Shown in pieces: positions 54,104 through 64,000 of a DNA stretch of 64,000 bases. The position numbers and the translations under genes are program-made. The notes beneath the pieces are model-generated. The model was not told the DNA's origin, did not search any database, and saw only the letters and a program-made list of their open reading frames with translations. This stretch comes from Prostheceraeus crozeri (Eukaryota > Platyhelminthes > Polycladida > Euryleptidae), in assembly GCA_907163375.1 (NCBI GenBank), contig CAJQUW010016138.1:351001-415000 (forward strand), given 5' to 3'. Positions within the stretch are counted from its first letter, which is position 1; each line of letters opens with the position of its first letter.

Positions 54104-54544
54104 TCAATTGTTTTTTTCATTATGTTTACTATCACCCTCTACAGCTATGTTAGCAATTTTATTTTTTGTTTCATCTGAAAGTTTTTTTAATTTTTTTAGT
54201 TCTTCAGAATCATTCCTAAGTTTACGAATAGCTTCTAGTTGTTTTAATTCGTTTTGAGACTTAACAGCATTTGATATTGCACTAGCTGTACTACCTATAG
54301 CAGCTGCTCCTTTTGCAGCAGATGTAATCAAATCTTTATTATTTTTAATTAAGTTAACGATACTACCAATACCAGAAAAGATGCCATCTCCTTCTTTTTG
54401 GACGGCACCTGCGGTGCCTAGGAACTTTTGTGTTCCGACAGTTTCTACACTATCATAATGGTACACAGGTTTCATAGATGGTTCATGAGCAATTTTATTA
54501 TTTGATGCAAAATGTTTAAGATTGTGTTTATAAATTATAGGCAT
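54104..54544 (-). CDS. Small hydrophobic/basic virion-like protein, copy B
   Basis: 146 residues. Homologous to 5539-6072 in the GIFSGIGSIVNLIK and helix regions. It carries its own in-frame hairpin pair (54,404-54,436) that copy A lacks, and lacks the one copy A has at 5911-5936. The C-terminal part differs from copy A. Confidence 0.55.
   Translation of the reverse strand: MPIIYKHNLKHFASNNKIAHEPSMKPVYHYDSVETVGTQKFLGTAGAVQKEGDGIFSGIGSIVNLIKNNKDLITSAAKGAAAIGSTASAISNAVKSQNELKQLEAIRKLRNDSEELKKLKKLSDETKNKIANIAVEGDSKHNEKNN
54404..54436. repeat. Hairpin pair present only in copy B (small virion gene)
   Basis: ggcacc-tgc-ggtgcc then ggaac-ttttgt-gttcc, in frame. Copy A lacks it. Confidence 0.8.
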
Positions 54545-54586
54545 TTTTTAGGATTAAATTTGACTTTTGGGAAAAATATCTACGTG

Positions 54587-55741
54587 TTAAGATTTACGTT
54601 TGTGAATGGACAACAACTTCGAGATAACTTTATTAATTGCCTGTTGCACTTTATCTATTGCGTCAAGCAGTGTGTGATGTACTTTAATTTCTTTTCTATT
54701 AACTTGCATTTTCTCCTGATTCATCTTCAACGCCGTTTTAAGAGCATTTAACTTAACTTTAAGAACATCTAATTGTTTATAAGGGGGGGGGGATGTGCGG
54801 GGGGGGTTGGGGGGGGGTGAGTGGGGGAGCTATGGCTGTGATGTGGGGTATTGGGTGCTTGGATGATGGGGGGGGGGAGGGGGGAATCGGGTTGTGGGGG
54901 TGGGGGGGGAGGGGATTATGGGGGGGGTAAGAGAGGTGTTGGGACGGTTCGTAAGGGGGGTGATTTGTAGGATGGGGAGTGGTTGGGGGGGGGGCCTTGT
55001 GATAAGCGATGGGGGTGGGGATGGGGGGTGGGGGGGGGGGTGGGGAGGGGGGGTGGGGGGGGGGTGGGGTGGTGGTTGGGGTGGGTGGGGGCGTGGGTTG
55101 GGGGGGGGGTGGGGGGGTGGGGGTGGGGGGGTGGGGTGGGGGGGGGGGGTGGGGTGGGGGGGTGGGGTGGGGTGGTGGTGGGGGGGGGAGTGGTGGGGTT
55201 GGGTGGTGTTGGGGTGGTGGTGTGAGGGGGGTTGTGGGGGGTGGGAGGCGAGGTAGGGTTGTTGGGTGGGGGGGGGTTTGGGGGGTGGGGGTGGGGAGGG
55301 GGGGGTTACGCGGGGGCGTGGGGGGCGGGGGGGGGGGGGGGGGGATGTGGGGGGGGGGCCGGTGGTCCGTGGGGGAGGGGTGGTTGGGGGGGGGGGTGGG
55401 GGTGTATTTTCGTGGAGGGGGGGGCGTTTGGGGGGGGGGGGGGGGGGTTTGTGGGGGGGGGGTGTTGCAGGGGGGGGGGGGGGGGTGGGAGGTGGGAGTG
55501 GGGGGGGGGTGGGGTCGGTGGGGGTCTAAGGGGTGGGGGGGGGGGGTGGGTCGTAGATGGGGCGGTGGGCATGGGTAGGGGGGGGTTGGGGGTGTGAGGG
55601 TGGGGGGGTTGGTAGGGGGGTAGTCTTGTGGGGGGTGGGTCGGGGGGGGGGGGGGGGGGGGGGGGTGGTTGGAGCGGGGGGGGGGGGTGGCAGGAGGGGT
55701 GGTGGGGTGCGGGGGGGTGGGGGGGTTGGGGGAGGGGGTGG

Positions 55742-55775
<34 letters not shown>

Positions 55776-58358
55776 GGGGTGGGGGGTGAGAGAGGTGGGG
55801 GTGTGGGCGGCCGGGGGTAGGGTGGCGGGGGCAGGATCCGGGGGTTCGGTGGGGGGGGGGGGGGCTTGGGGGGGGTTGGGGGAGGGGTGGGGGGGGGGGG
55901 GTGCGGGGTGGGGGGGGGGGTGATAGAATGGGCGGGGGGGGAAGTGGGGGGGGGGGGGGGGGGGATGGTTCGGGGGGGGGGGTGGGGGGCCGGGTCGGTG
56001 GAGGCGTCGGGCGGCGGGGGGGGTGGGGGGGGGGGCAGTCCCCCCGGGGGTGGGTGGGGGGGGGGGGTGGCTTGGGGTGGGGGTGGGAAGGGGAGGGGGG
56101 GGGGGTGGGGGGTTGGGCGGGCGTGGGGTGGGGGGGGGGGGGCGCGGTGGGGTTGGGGGTGGCGGGGGGGGGGGGGGGGGGGGGGGGAGGGTGGGGGGTG
56201 GGGGTGTGGTTGGGAGGGTGGTCGGGGGGGGATTGGGGGGGGGGGTGGCCGGGGGGGGGGGGCGTGGGGGGGGGGGCGGGGCTTGGGGGGAGCAGTCGGT
56301 TGGGTGGGGAGATTGGGGGGTGGGGGTGTGGGGGGAGGGGGGGGGGGGGGAGGAAAAGGGGTGGGCTGGGGGGGGGGGGGGGGGTGGGTGGAAGGGGTTT
56401 GGCTGGGGGTGGGGGGGTGGTCGTAGGGGTATAGTGGGGGAGGGGGTGGGGGGTAGGGTGCGGGGGGGCTTGTCTGGGGGGGGGGGGGGGGGGGGGGGGG
56501 CGGGGGTTGGGGGGGGGGTTGTGGGGGTGGGGGGGGGTAGGGGGTGAGGGGGGGGGGGTGGGGGCAAGTGTGGGCGGGGGTGCAGAGGTAGGAAACGGGG
56601 GGGCGGAGGGGGGGGGCTGGGGGTCGCTGAGGCGGGGTCGGGGGGGGTGGGAGGGGGGGGGGTGGGGGGAGGTCGGCGGGGGCGGGGGGGGGGGTGGGGG
56701 GGGAGGGTTTGGGGGGGGGGAGGGGGGGGGGCGCGGGTGGGCCGGGTAGATAATGGGGGGGAAGCTGAGGGGGGGGGATGGTTGGGTTAGGCGGGGGGGC
56801 GGGGGGGGGGCGGGGGGGGGGGGGTGGGCGGGGGGGGGGGGAGGGTGGGGGGGGTGGGCGGGGGGGGGGGGGGTGGGGGGCAGGGGGGGGGGGGGATGGG
56901 GTGGTTGGGCAGGGATGTGGTTTGGTTGGTTGTGGTTTGGTGGGCTTAGTGGGGGTGGGGGGCGGGGCGGGGGAGGTGGAGGCGGGGCGTGGGGGTGTGT
57001 CATGGCGAGGGGAGGGGGAAAGGTGGGGACGGTGTGGGTGGGGTGGGGGGGGGTGGGGTGGGAGGGGCCGAGGGGGGTGCGGGGGGGTGGCGCGGGTTCG
57101 AGGGGTGGGGAGGGGGGGTCGGGGGGCGGGGTGGGGGGGAGGGAGGGGGGACGGAGGGTAGGGGTGGGGTTCGTGGGGGGTTGGGAGGGGGGGGGGGTGG
57201 TGGAGCTGGGAAGCTGGGGTTGAGGGGCTGTGGTGGTGGGGTGCGGGGGGGCGTGAGGGGCGGGGGGGCTTCGGGTGGGGGGGGTTGTTTGGGTGGGGTT
57301 GGTGGGGGGTGAGGTGCGGGGGGGGGAGGGGGGGGAGGGGGGGGGGGTGGGTGGTTGGGGGTTTGGTGTGGGGGTGGGGGTGGGGTGTAGGGGTGGGTGG
57401 GGTTGGGCGTGGTGGGGGGTTTGGTTTGGGTGGGGGGGGGGGTGGGTTGGAGTGGGGTTGGGAGGGGTTGGGGTGGGGGGGGTGGGGGGGTTGGGGGGTG
57501 GGGGGGGGGGGTGGGTGGTGGGGTTTGGGGGGGGGTTGGGGGGGTGGGGGGGGTGGGAGGGGTGGGTGTGGGGTGTGGGGGGGTTGGTGGGAGGGGGTGA
57601 TGATATCGTGGGGGGGGTGAGGGGGGTTGGTAAGAGTAGTTTGGTGTAGTGAGGGGTCTGGTGGGGGGGGAATCTAACTGTTCTTTATTTTCTTTAGAGT
57701 TTTCTTGTAAATTTTTCTTTAATTCATTTTCTAAATTGATTTTAAGAGTTTTCATTTTATCAACTTTTTGATTAAGTGAGTTTACTTCATTTATTATTCT
57801 ATTCATCTTTTTCATTTGTTGAGTAATTTTAGAACTTAATTCATCAACACTTTTTTGGAATGTAGTTTGTAACTGCTTTAAATTTTTTTTAATTCTTTCA
57901 GGTAGTTTTTCTATTTCATCTTCTAATTGTTCTTTCAATATTTGTATCTGATGTTTATTTTTAATTACAGCAGATTTTAACTTTATAGAAAGTAATATTA
58001 AAATTTTTGATTGTTCTGAAATCTTTTTAAAAAGTTTTGCTATATCTGCTTCTAGCTCTCTATCCTTTTTATCAAGTTTTAATAATTTTTCGTTTAATGA
58101 TTTGTCATTAAGTTTTAGCAACTTTAATTCATTCATCAGTGGAACCAAAACATCGTTTATATATTTTTCCTTTAAATCATTGATTTGTGTATCAACATAT
58201 TGTTTATTTGTTAACTCTGTATTTTGTTGCGGAAGAATAGAAAGATGTAATGGACCAGATAAAACGTCTCCAGTTTTCATGATATAATTTTCTATCTCTA
58301 TTTCTAATTCACGATTATTCGGGATATATGCACCTCCACCAACATTTGGTAACATCAT
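54587..58358 (-). pseudogene. Fibre-like gene of copy B, interrupted by a G-rich tract
   Basis: The N-terminal and C-terminal parts match the coiled-coil protein at 4490-5377. A 2.9-kb G-rich tract lies between them, so the gene is broken as assembled (about one break). Confidence 0.7.
54779..57672 (+). repeat. 2.9-kb almost pure G tract on the plus strand
   Basis: Runs of G broken mainly by single T, less often A or C, with no regular period. Flanks on both sides belong to one gene of copy B. Long Gly-rich (plus) and Pro-rich (minus) open frames in it are consequences of composition. It could be a sequencing or assembly artefact or an expanded G-quadruplex-prone repeat. Confidence 0.9.
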
Positions 58359-58432
58359 TTTTTAACAATAAAAAAATAAAATTTTTTCTAATAAAAATAA
58401 AAAAATAAAATTTTTTCTAATAAAAATAAAAA

Positions 58433-59726
58433 ATGGAAAATCCAAATTTAAAAAAATTATATTCGCCCGCATCATCCTGTTCTTCTTATTCGACGAGATC
58501 AACGGGATTTGAAAATAAATGTTTTGATAATAATAATAATAATAATCCATGTATAGATGTTAATATTTTATTTCTATTACAAGCCGAAATATTTAGAGAA
58601 CAGACTAAAGGTTTACCTTCTATAGAAACTAATTATTGTTTATTTCCGGGGATCCATTTATTAAATTTATGGATATTGTTAGTAAATATAATGATGTAGC
58701 TTATGTGGAATTAAATAAAGAAAATATGGTTATAATAGGTCATAATAATGTTTATGGATTTATTAGAGCAGTTTTACCGATTAGTAATACTGATTGGATA
58801 GAAACTAAAATTATTAATTATATCAATATTAAAGAATTAGTTAAAAAATTAAAATCTTTTTCGAAAGAAAAAATTAGATTATTTGTTGACGATCAAAATC
58901 AATATAACATTCACATAGAGAGTAAAAAACATAATGAAGAATTATTATGTCAAGTTTATTATAGAGACACAATTTATAAACAAGAAACATTAGAAATGCC
59001 GCAAAGATATGATGATGATACGTATATAGGATTATATTCCAACTTAAATATTAATTTATTAAAATCTTATATAAATGGTTTAGCTCAACAAGAGAAAATT
59101 TATATGTGGACAACACCTTATACTATTAACAATGACCATAATCATATCATAATAAACGAACCGAAGGTTCTAGGGCTTTGCCCGATCTTAAAGAATCTTA
59201 TGATAATAATGATGATTCTGTAACATCTGAAAAAGGTGTAAATGGTAAAAAAGATTATAAAAATATTAGTAATTATAAAAATTTATCTAAATTTCATTTT
59301 CTTACAATTGAAAATAATAATGATGGTATAGTTGAAGATACTGTTAGACAACTATGTGTCGGGTCTACAAAATTTAAATTAGGATTTACATCTAATCAAT
59401 TTAAAATTTTATCATCTTTAATAAAAACTAAAAGTGATTCAGATTATGGTGGTGTTATTAAATTTTCCAAAAGAGATCAAAGACCAATATTTTTCTCTAT
59501 TATATTATTATCAGATAAAAGATGTAATTTAGAGTTAGATATTCCAATAAGAGAATGGTATCCTATCATGGAAGGGCATCCTATACCAAAAAGTGTAATT
59601 TATGATGATGAAGAAACAATTTATGATGATGATGAAGAAACAATTTATGATGATGATGATGAATCAATAGTTAGTGAAAAAAAATTTAAATTATCTTTTG
59701 ATAAAACATTATATGATGAAACTTAA
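58433..59726 (+). pseudogene. Unknown Polinton gene X, copy B
   Basis: Starts MENPNLKKLYSPASSC and matches the gene at 2961-4435 over its length, ending with DDDEE-type repeats. Broken, about two breaks. Here it is co-directional with the downstream polymerase, the reverse of the convergent arrangement in copy A. Confidence 0.65.
59158..59183. repeat. Hairpin pair inside X, copy B
   Basis: gaacc-gaa-ggttc then gggc-ttt-gccc. The same core sequence recurs in the adjacent polymerase at 60,167-60,191. Confidence 0.8.
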
Positions 59727-59780
59727 TAAGATAAAACTTAATATGATAAAACTTAATATGATAAAACTTAATGTGATAAA
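59700..59780. repeat. 15-base repeats at the edge of A/B homology
   Basis: ataaaacttaatatg repeats about four times just after X. The corresponding site in copy A (about 2,984-3,030) has about three. Homology between the copies ends here, which makes this a candidate recombination site. Confidence 0.75.
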
Positions 59781-60166
59781 GAAAAAAATAACTAAAGAAC
59801 GTGAAATATATAATAATATAAAATAACACTCAAGTCCTTGATATTAGAATGTTTATATCTAAAATTAAAACACAAATTTTTTTCTTAAATTTTCTCTAAA
59901 AAAATAAAAAAAATGGAAAATACCAAGTTTTATTGTGTCTTATGTAAAAAAAAGTTGCAAACAAAAAGAAGTTATCAATCTCATTTAAATAGTAAATTGC
60001 ATTTACAAAATGTAGAACGAGTTGATGAAGGAAATATATTAAAATTAAATAGTTATAAAAACTATCTAGAAACATTGCCTACTGATATAAAAGTTAAAAA
60101 AATGTTTGATGATTATTCACATTCGGAATATAAAAAAGTTTTTAATAGTGAAGATGAGACCATACA

Positions 60167-60191
60167 AACCGAAGGTTCTAGGGCTTCGCCC
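60167..60191. repeat. Hairpin pair inside polymerase, copy B
   Basis: aacc-gaa-ggtt then gggc-ttc-gccc, in frame, coding for a GSRASPV-type stretch. Near-identical to the insert in X 1 kb upstream. Confidence 0.8.
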
Positions 60192-61809
60192 GTACCAGAT
60201 GGAAGATATTTATTTAGCGATACTGATGAATTTGATGAAGCTGAACGAACCGATGAAGCCTTAGCAAATATAAAATATTTATTTAATCAGTCTTTTGAAT
60301 ATAATGAAACCGATAAAACTTTTTCTGATATTCTAACCAACTTTTATAATATATTTAAGAAATCTTTCAAATGTTATATGAATGTAGAAGTACTTTATAC
60401 AAAAAATGGACCTGATGGAATTCCTGAAGAAATAATACAAGGACATTTTACAAATTCACAAGAAATTCATAATGTAAATGATATACAACCCATATTTGAA
60501 TCGATGATACTTAAATTAGAAAATTGTATAATTGAAGCCCAGTTACGTGAATCTGGTTGGAGATTTGTTAAAATACTATCTAAGAAAATAGTAATTGATA
60601 AATATAAAAATAATACTGGTGGTAGTTATGTTCCTTTACCTTTCAGTTCACCACAATTAATCAACATAAAAAATGAAGATGATTATTGTTTTCTGTGGAG
60701 TATTATAGCACATTTACATCCTGCAGAATATCATAAAGAAAGACTAAGTCATTATAATAAAGAAGAATACATAAATGAATTTGATCTTTCTGATGGCTTA
60801 GATGAATTTCCATATGATTATAATAGGTTAATAAAGTTTCATAAAAAGAATAAAAATTTAATAGAAGTAAATGTTTTTGAATTAAATGTGAATTATGTTT
60901 CTATTGGTAAAATTATTCCACTTTACTCAGATTCAAAAAAATTTTATTTGAATAATAAAAATTTATGTCAATCAGAAATAGTATATAATGATAGAGGAAA
61001 TTACATGCATCATAATATTTTTTACCAAGGAAATATAATATGTACTGAAAAATTTGAACTTGTTAAAACACTATCACCAATAATGATTAATCATAATAAT
61101 TATAAAGGACGTACTGATGATTATAATTACAAATATTCATCTTTATCTTCAGAATATCAACAAAAATTAGAAAATTTAAATAAAAGTTTACAAAAATGTA
61201 AAATAGATTATCAACAACAAACAAAAATGTTACTACAAGAATATCACCATAAATATCAAAATAAGATAGAAACAATTCAAAAATTAAATGAAGAAAATAA
61301 TAAAGAATTAAATAATGAAGAAAATAAAGAATTAAATGAATGTTTAAAAAAATGTCTACAACAATATAAAGAACAATATGATAAAGAATATATTTATCAG
61401 CTACAAATATTAAATCAAAATTATCATCAAAATACATTTAATATTACAAAAGAAATTAATGAAACACATGAAATATATAAAGATGAATTTGTAAAATTAG
61501 AACAGTCAAAACAACCAGCACAAGCGAATATATTATATTATCAGGGACATTTTATATTGTGTAAAGATGTTTCTATATTTACAAAAACTTCAGATAATAA
61601 AAATTTTCCTTGTCTTCAATGTATGACAAGTTTTAGAACTTTAGAAGAAATGAATAGACATTTGGAGAATTGTCAACAAAACGAAGCAGTTCAAAATACT
61701 TTTCCTAAAGATGATTATTTAGAATATAATAAATGGTATTTTAAAAATAAAGTACCCTTTACTATTTATTGTGATTTTGAAGCATATAATGTTAATATGA
61801 CACAAAATC

Positions 61810-61879
61810 GAACGGAAAGTTCCAGGGCTTCACCCGATTCTGAAAATTATAATTCTGAAAAGTCCTAGAACCTTCGGTT
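61810..61879. repeat. Hairpin cluster in polymerase, copy B
   Basis: gaac-ggaaa-gttc with gggc-ttc-accc (one mismatch) at 61,810-61,835, and gaacc-ttc-ggtt at 61,868-61,879. Confidence 0.7.
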
Positions 61880-64000
61880 AATTAAAAGTGCACCTGGAAA
61901 AAGTTCAGCTGAACAAAGTAAAGAAAAATATTTATTTGAACAAAAACCATTATGTTGGGGAATGTACATTCATTCAAATTATCCTGAATTATTTAAATCA
62001 GAATATTTACAATACTATGGTGAAGATAGTTCAGAAATGTTTACAAAGAAAGTAGAAGAATTACAAGGACGTTTTTCACAATTGCTTGAAACAAATATAC
62101 CAATGATACCATTAACGGATGAAGAAAGAAAAGAATTTTATGATGAAATAAATTGTTATTACTGTGGAAAAGGTTTTACAAATAAATATAAAACTGGCAG
62201 AGGTAGATATATTGATAAAGTAAAAGATCATGATCATCTAAATGGATTATATAGAGGTGCAGCACATAATTCTTGTAATCTTAATGCTAATAAATTTAAA
62301 TATAACTTTGTTCCTTTATATTTCTACAATGGTTCTAAATATGATTTCCATCTAGTAATGAAAGATTTATTTTCATCTGAAAAATTACAACAACAACAAA
62401 TAAATGTACTATGTAAAACAGAAGAAGAATATTTTTCAATGCAATTAGGTTGCATTAGAATTTTAGATGCATTTAGATTTTTTACTCCTTATTCATTAGA
62501 TGTTATGGGAAAAACTTTGAAATCTGAACAATGTAAAATATTAAATAAATATAATTTAAAACCTTTAAAAGGCATATTTCCGTATGAATATTTAACTGGA
62601 GATAAAACCTGTGTTCACAGTCGAAGACTGATTTTAATTCTGTGAATAAAATTATGGAAGAAAAACAACTTCCTCCAATAAATAAATTTAAATCAACATT
62701 AAAACAATCACAATTATCTGAAGAAGACTATGCAGAAGCTGAAAAAAATTGGAGAGAGTTAAATTGTAAAACAATGTATGATTATACAATGAAATATCTA
62801 CAGATAGATGTATTAATACTAGCTGATCTTTTTGAAAACTTTCGTGATATGTGTTTAGAATATTACGGAATAGATCCATGTTATTGTTATTCTACACCAG
62901 GTTTAACATGGCTAGCAGGATTAAAACATACTGGTGTTAAACTTAAACATTATAAAGAAAATACATATGATAAATTATTATTTTTTGAATCTGGAATTAG
63001 AGGTGGAGTTTCATCAGTTTTAGGTAATAGATATGTTAAATGTTATAATAAGAAAGTAAATCCACAAGAATATGGAATAATGAAACCTTTATCTCCAGAA
63101 GAAAAAGAAAAAATATTAGAAATTTTTCGAACGAAACGAGAAGGAGTAGAACGTGAAAATGCAATTGATGAATTCATGAGAGAAAACTATTTGTTATATT
63201 ATGATTTTAATAGCTTATATTCTTCTTGCATGATACAAGAATTACCAACAGGTGAAATGTCATGGTGTAATATTCTAGATTATCAAAAAACATATGATGG
63301 AAATTATAATCATGGTTATATATATGAAGTTGATTTAGTATACCCTGATGAAATAAAAGATAAAACAAAATATTATCCTTTCTGTCCAGAAAACAAAATT
63401 CCTAATATAGAAGATTTTTCAGATTATCAAAAATCTTTAATTCCTAAGAAATACAGACCAACAAAAAAACTTATGTTAACACAAAGCAATAAAGGAAAGT
63501 ATGTTGTTGAAGGAAGAATGCTAGATTGGTATTTAGATCATGGAATGATTCTCACCAAAATACATCGAAAACTATTTTATCAAAAATCTAGGTGGTTAAA
63601 AAATTATATAGAGTTCAATATTGAAAAACGTAAAATAGCTAAAAGAAATAAAGATGATTTTGGAAACGTGTTCTTCAAATTAATGAATAATGCATTTTAT
63701 GGTAAGACTTTAGAAAATGTGCGTAATAGACAAAATATTGAAATAGTTTATGATAAAGATAGGTTTCAAAATTTAACAAGGAAACCTACATATAAAAGAA
63801 CTACTAGATTTAGTGATGAACTATGTGCTGTACATTTACGTCGAATCAGCGTAAAACATGATAAGTTTAATTTTATTGGTTTCACTATATTAGAATTAGC
63901 TAAACTATTTATGTATAGATTTATATATGATTATTTAGCACCTGCTTATGGCAAAAACTATAAATTACACTTTACAGATACCGATTCTGTTTTCTTAGAA

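Larger units (their letters stand above)
48015..64000 (-). mobile_element. Polinton/Maverick-like element, copy B (right end outside window)
   Basis: Inverted relative to copy A. Order on the plus strand: terminal gene(+), arrays, protease(+), PLA2-integrase(-), core(-), capsid-like(-), small hydrophobic(-), fibre-like(-), X(+), polymerase(+). Homology to copy A is clearest from the leader near 48,015 to the end of X near 59,750. The polymerase is of another class. The left limit is set by the shared leader; the terminus itself is not identified. Several genes are broken, about six breaks in the visible part, so it looks somewhat older or more damaged than copy A. Confidence 0.85.
59913..64000 (+). 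pseudogene. Family B DNA polymerase, zinc/EndoVII class, copy B (3' partial)
   Basis: N-terminal C2H2-type finger (FYCVLCKKKL ... H-x-x-x-x-x-H) at about 59,935-60,000, a long Gln/Asn/Lys-rich coiled segment near 61,140-61,500, a second finger (CLQCMTSF ... H ... C) near 61,615, exonuclease motif I (YCDFEAYN) near 61,770, an endonuclease VII-like module (CYYCGKGF ... KVKDHDHLNGLYRGAAHNSCN) at 62,155-62,290, exonuclease motif II (YNGSKYDFHL) near 62,330, then palm motifs A (DFNSLYSS, 63,205), B (LMNNAFYGKT, 63,685) and C (FTDTDS, 63,975). Broken, about two or three breaks in the visible part; the end is off the window. Confidence 0.85.

Noticed and set aside
54777-57649. Long Gly-rich and Pro-rich open frames (up to 596 residues)
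   Set aside because: They are a direct consequence of the G-run composition and exist in several frames at once; no domain, no normal composition.
1-64000. tRNA or rRNA genes and riboswitches
   Set aside because: None seen by eye; no cloverleaf box A/B pairs or rRNA-like stretches noticed, though a covariance scan was not possible.

Overview
The window reads as nuclear DNA of an animal, most likely an invertebrate. It is built almost entirely from mobile elements: Polinton/Maverick-like DNA elements, a CR1/L2-like LINE, two further non-LTR retrotransposon families and Penelope-like retroelements. I see no convincing host protein gene, rRNA or tRNA, so the species cannot be named.

Layout. 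(A) 1 to about 12,420 holds an AT-rich Polinton-like element, here copy A. In order it carries a protein-primed-type DNA polymerase B (cut by the window edge), an unknown gene called X here, a coiled-coil fibre-like gene, a small hydrophobic gene, a capsid-like gene, a small core/membrane gene, a phospholipase A2-integrase fusion, an adenain-like protease, a tandem array, and two small terminal genes. (B) About 13,195 to 27,790 holds a second, older Polinton-like element with long terminal inverted repeats. It contains a decayed polymerase and an apparent TATA-binding-protein-like gene. (C) 27.8 to 34 kb holds a Penelope-like fragment in otherwise featureless DNA. (D) 34.4 to 38.2 kb is a nearly whole CR1/L2-like LINE. 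(E) 38.2 to 46.7 kb is a nest of LINE and Penelope fragments with one small inverted-repeat element. (F) 46.7 to 48 kb is short-repeat DNA. (G) About 48,015 to 64,000 is a second copy of element A in the opposite orientation, here copy B, still open at the right edge.

Copies A and B are about 95 percent or more alike by eye in their central genes, from protease to X. They differ at both ends. Copy A has one polymerase class, converging on X. Copy B has a different class, with zinc fingers and an endonuclease VII-like domain, downstream of X on the same strand. Their terminal small genes are homologous but strongly diverged. This looks like modular exchange around a constant particle-and-integration core.

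The most notable signals are the polymerase swap; an integrase fused to a parvovirus-type phospholipase A2, with an adenain-type cleavage consensus between the two domains; a family of short GC-rich paired hairpins sprinkled through copies A and B, often inside reading frames and differing between the copies; and the TATA-binding-protein-like gene in element B. A 2.9-kb almost pure G tract in copy B is probably an assembly artefact or an expanded low-complexity repeat. Virus-like elements are described here as fossils only.
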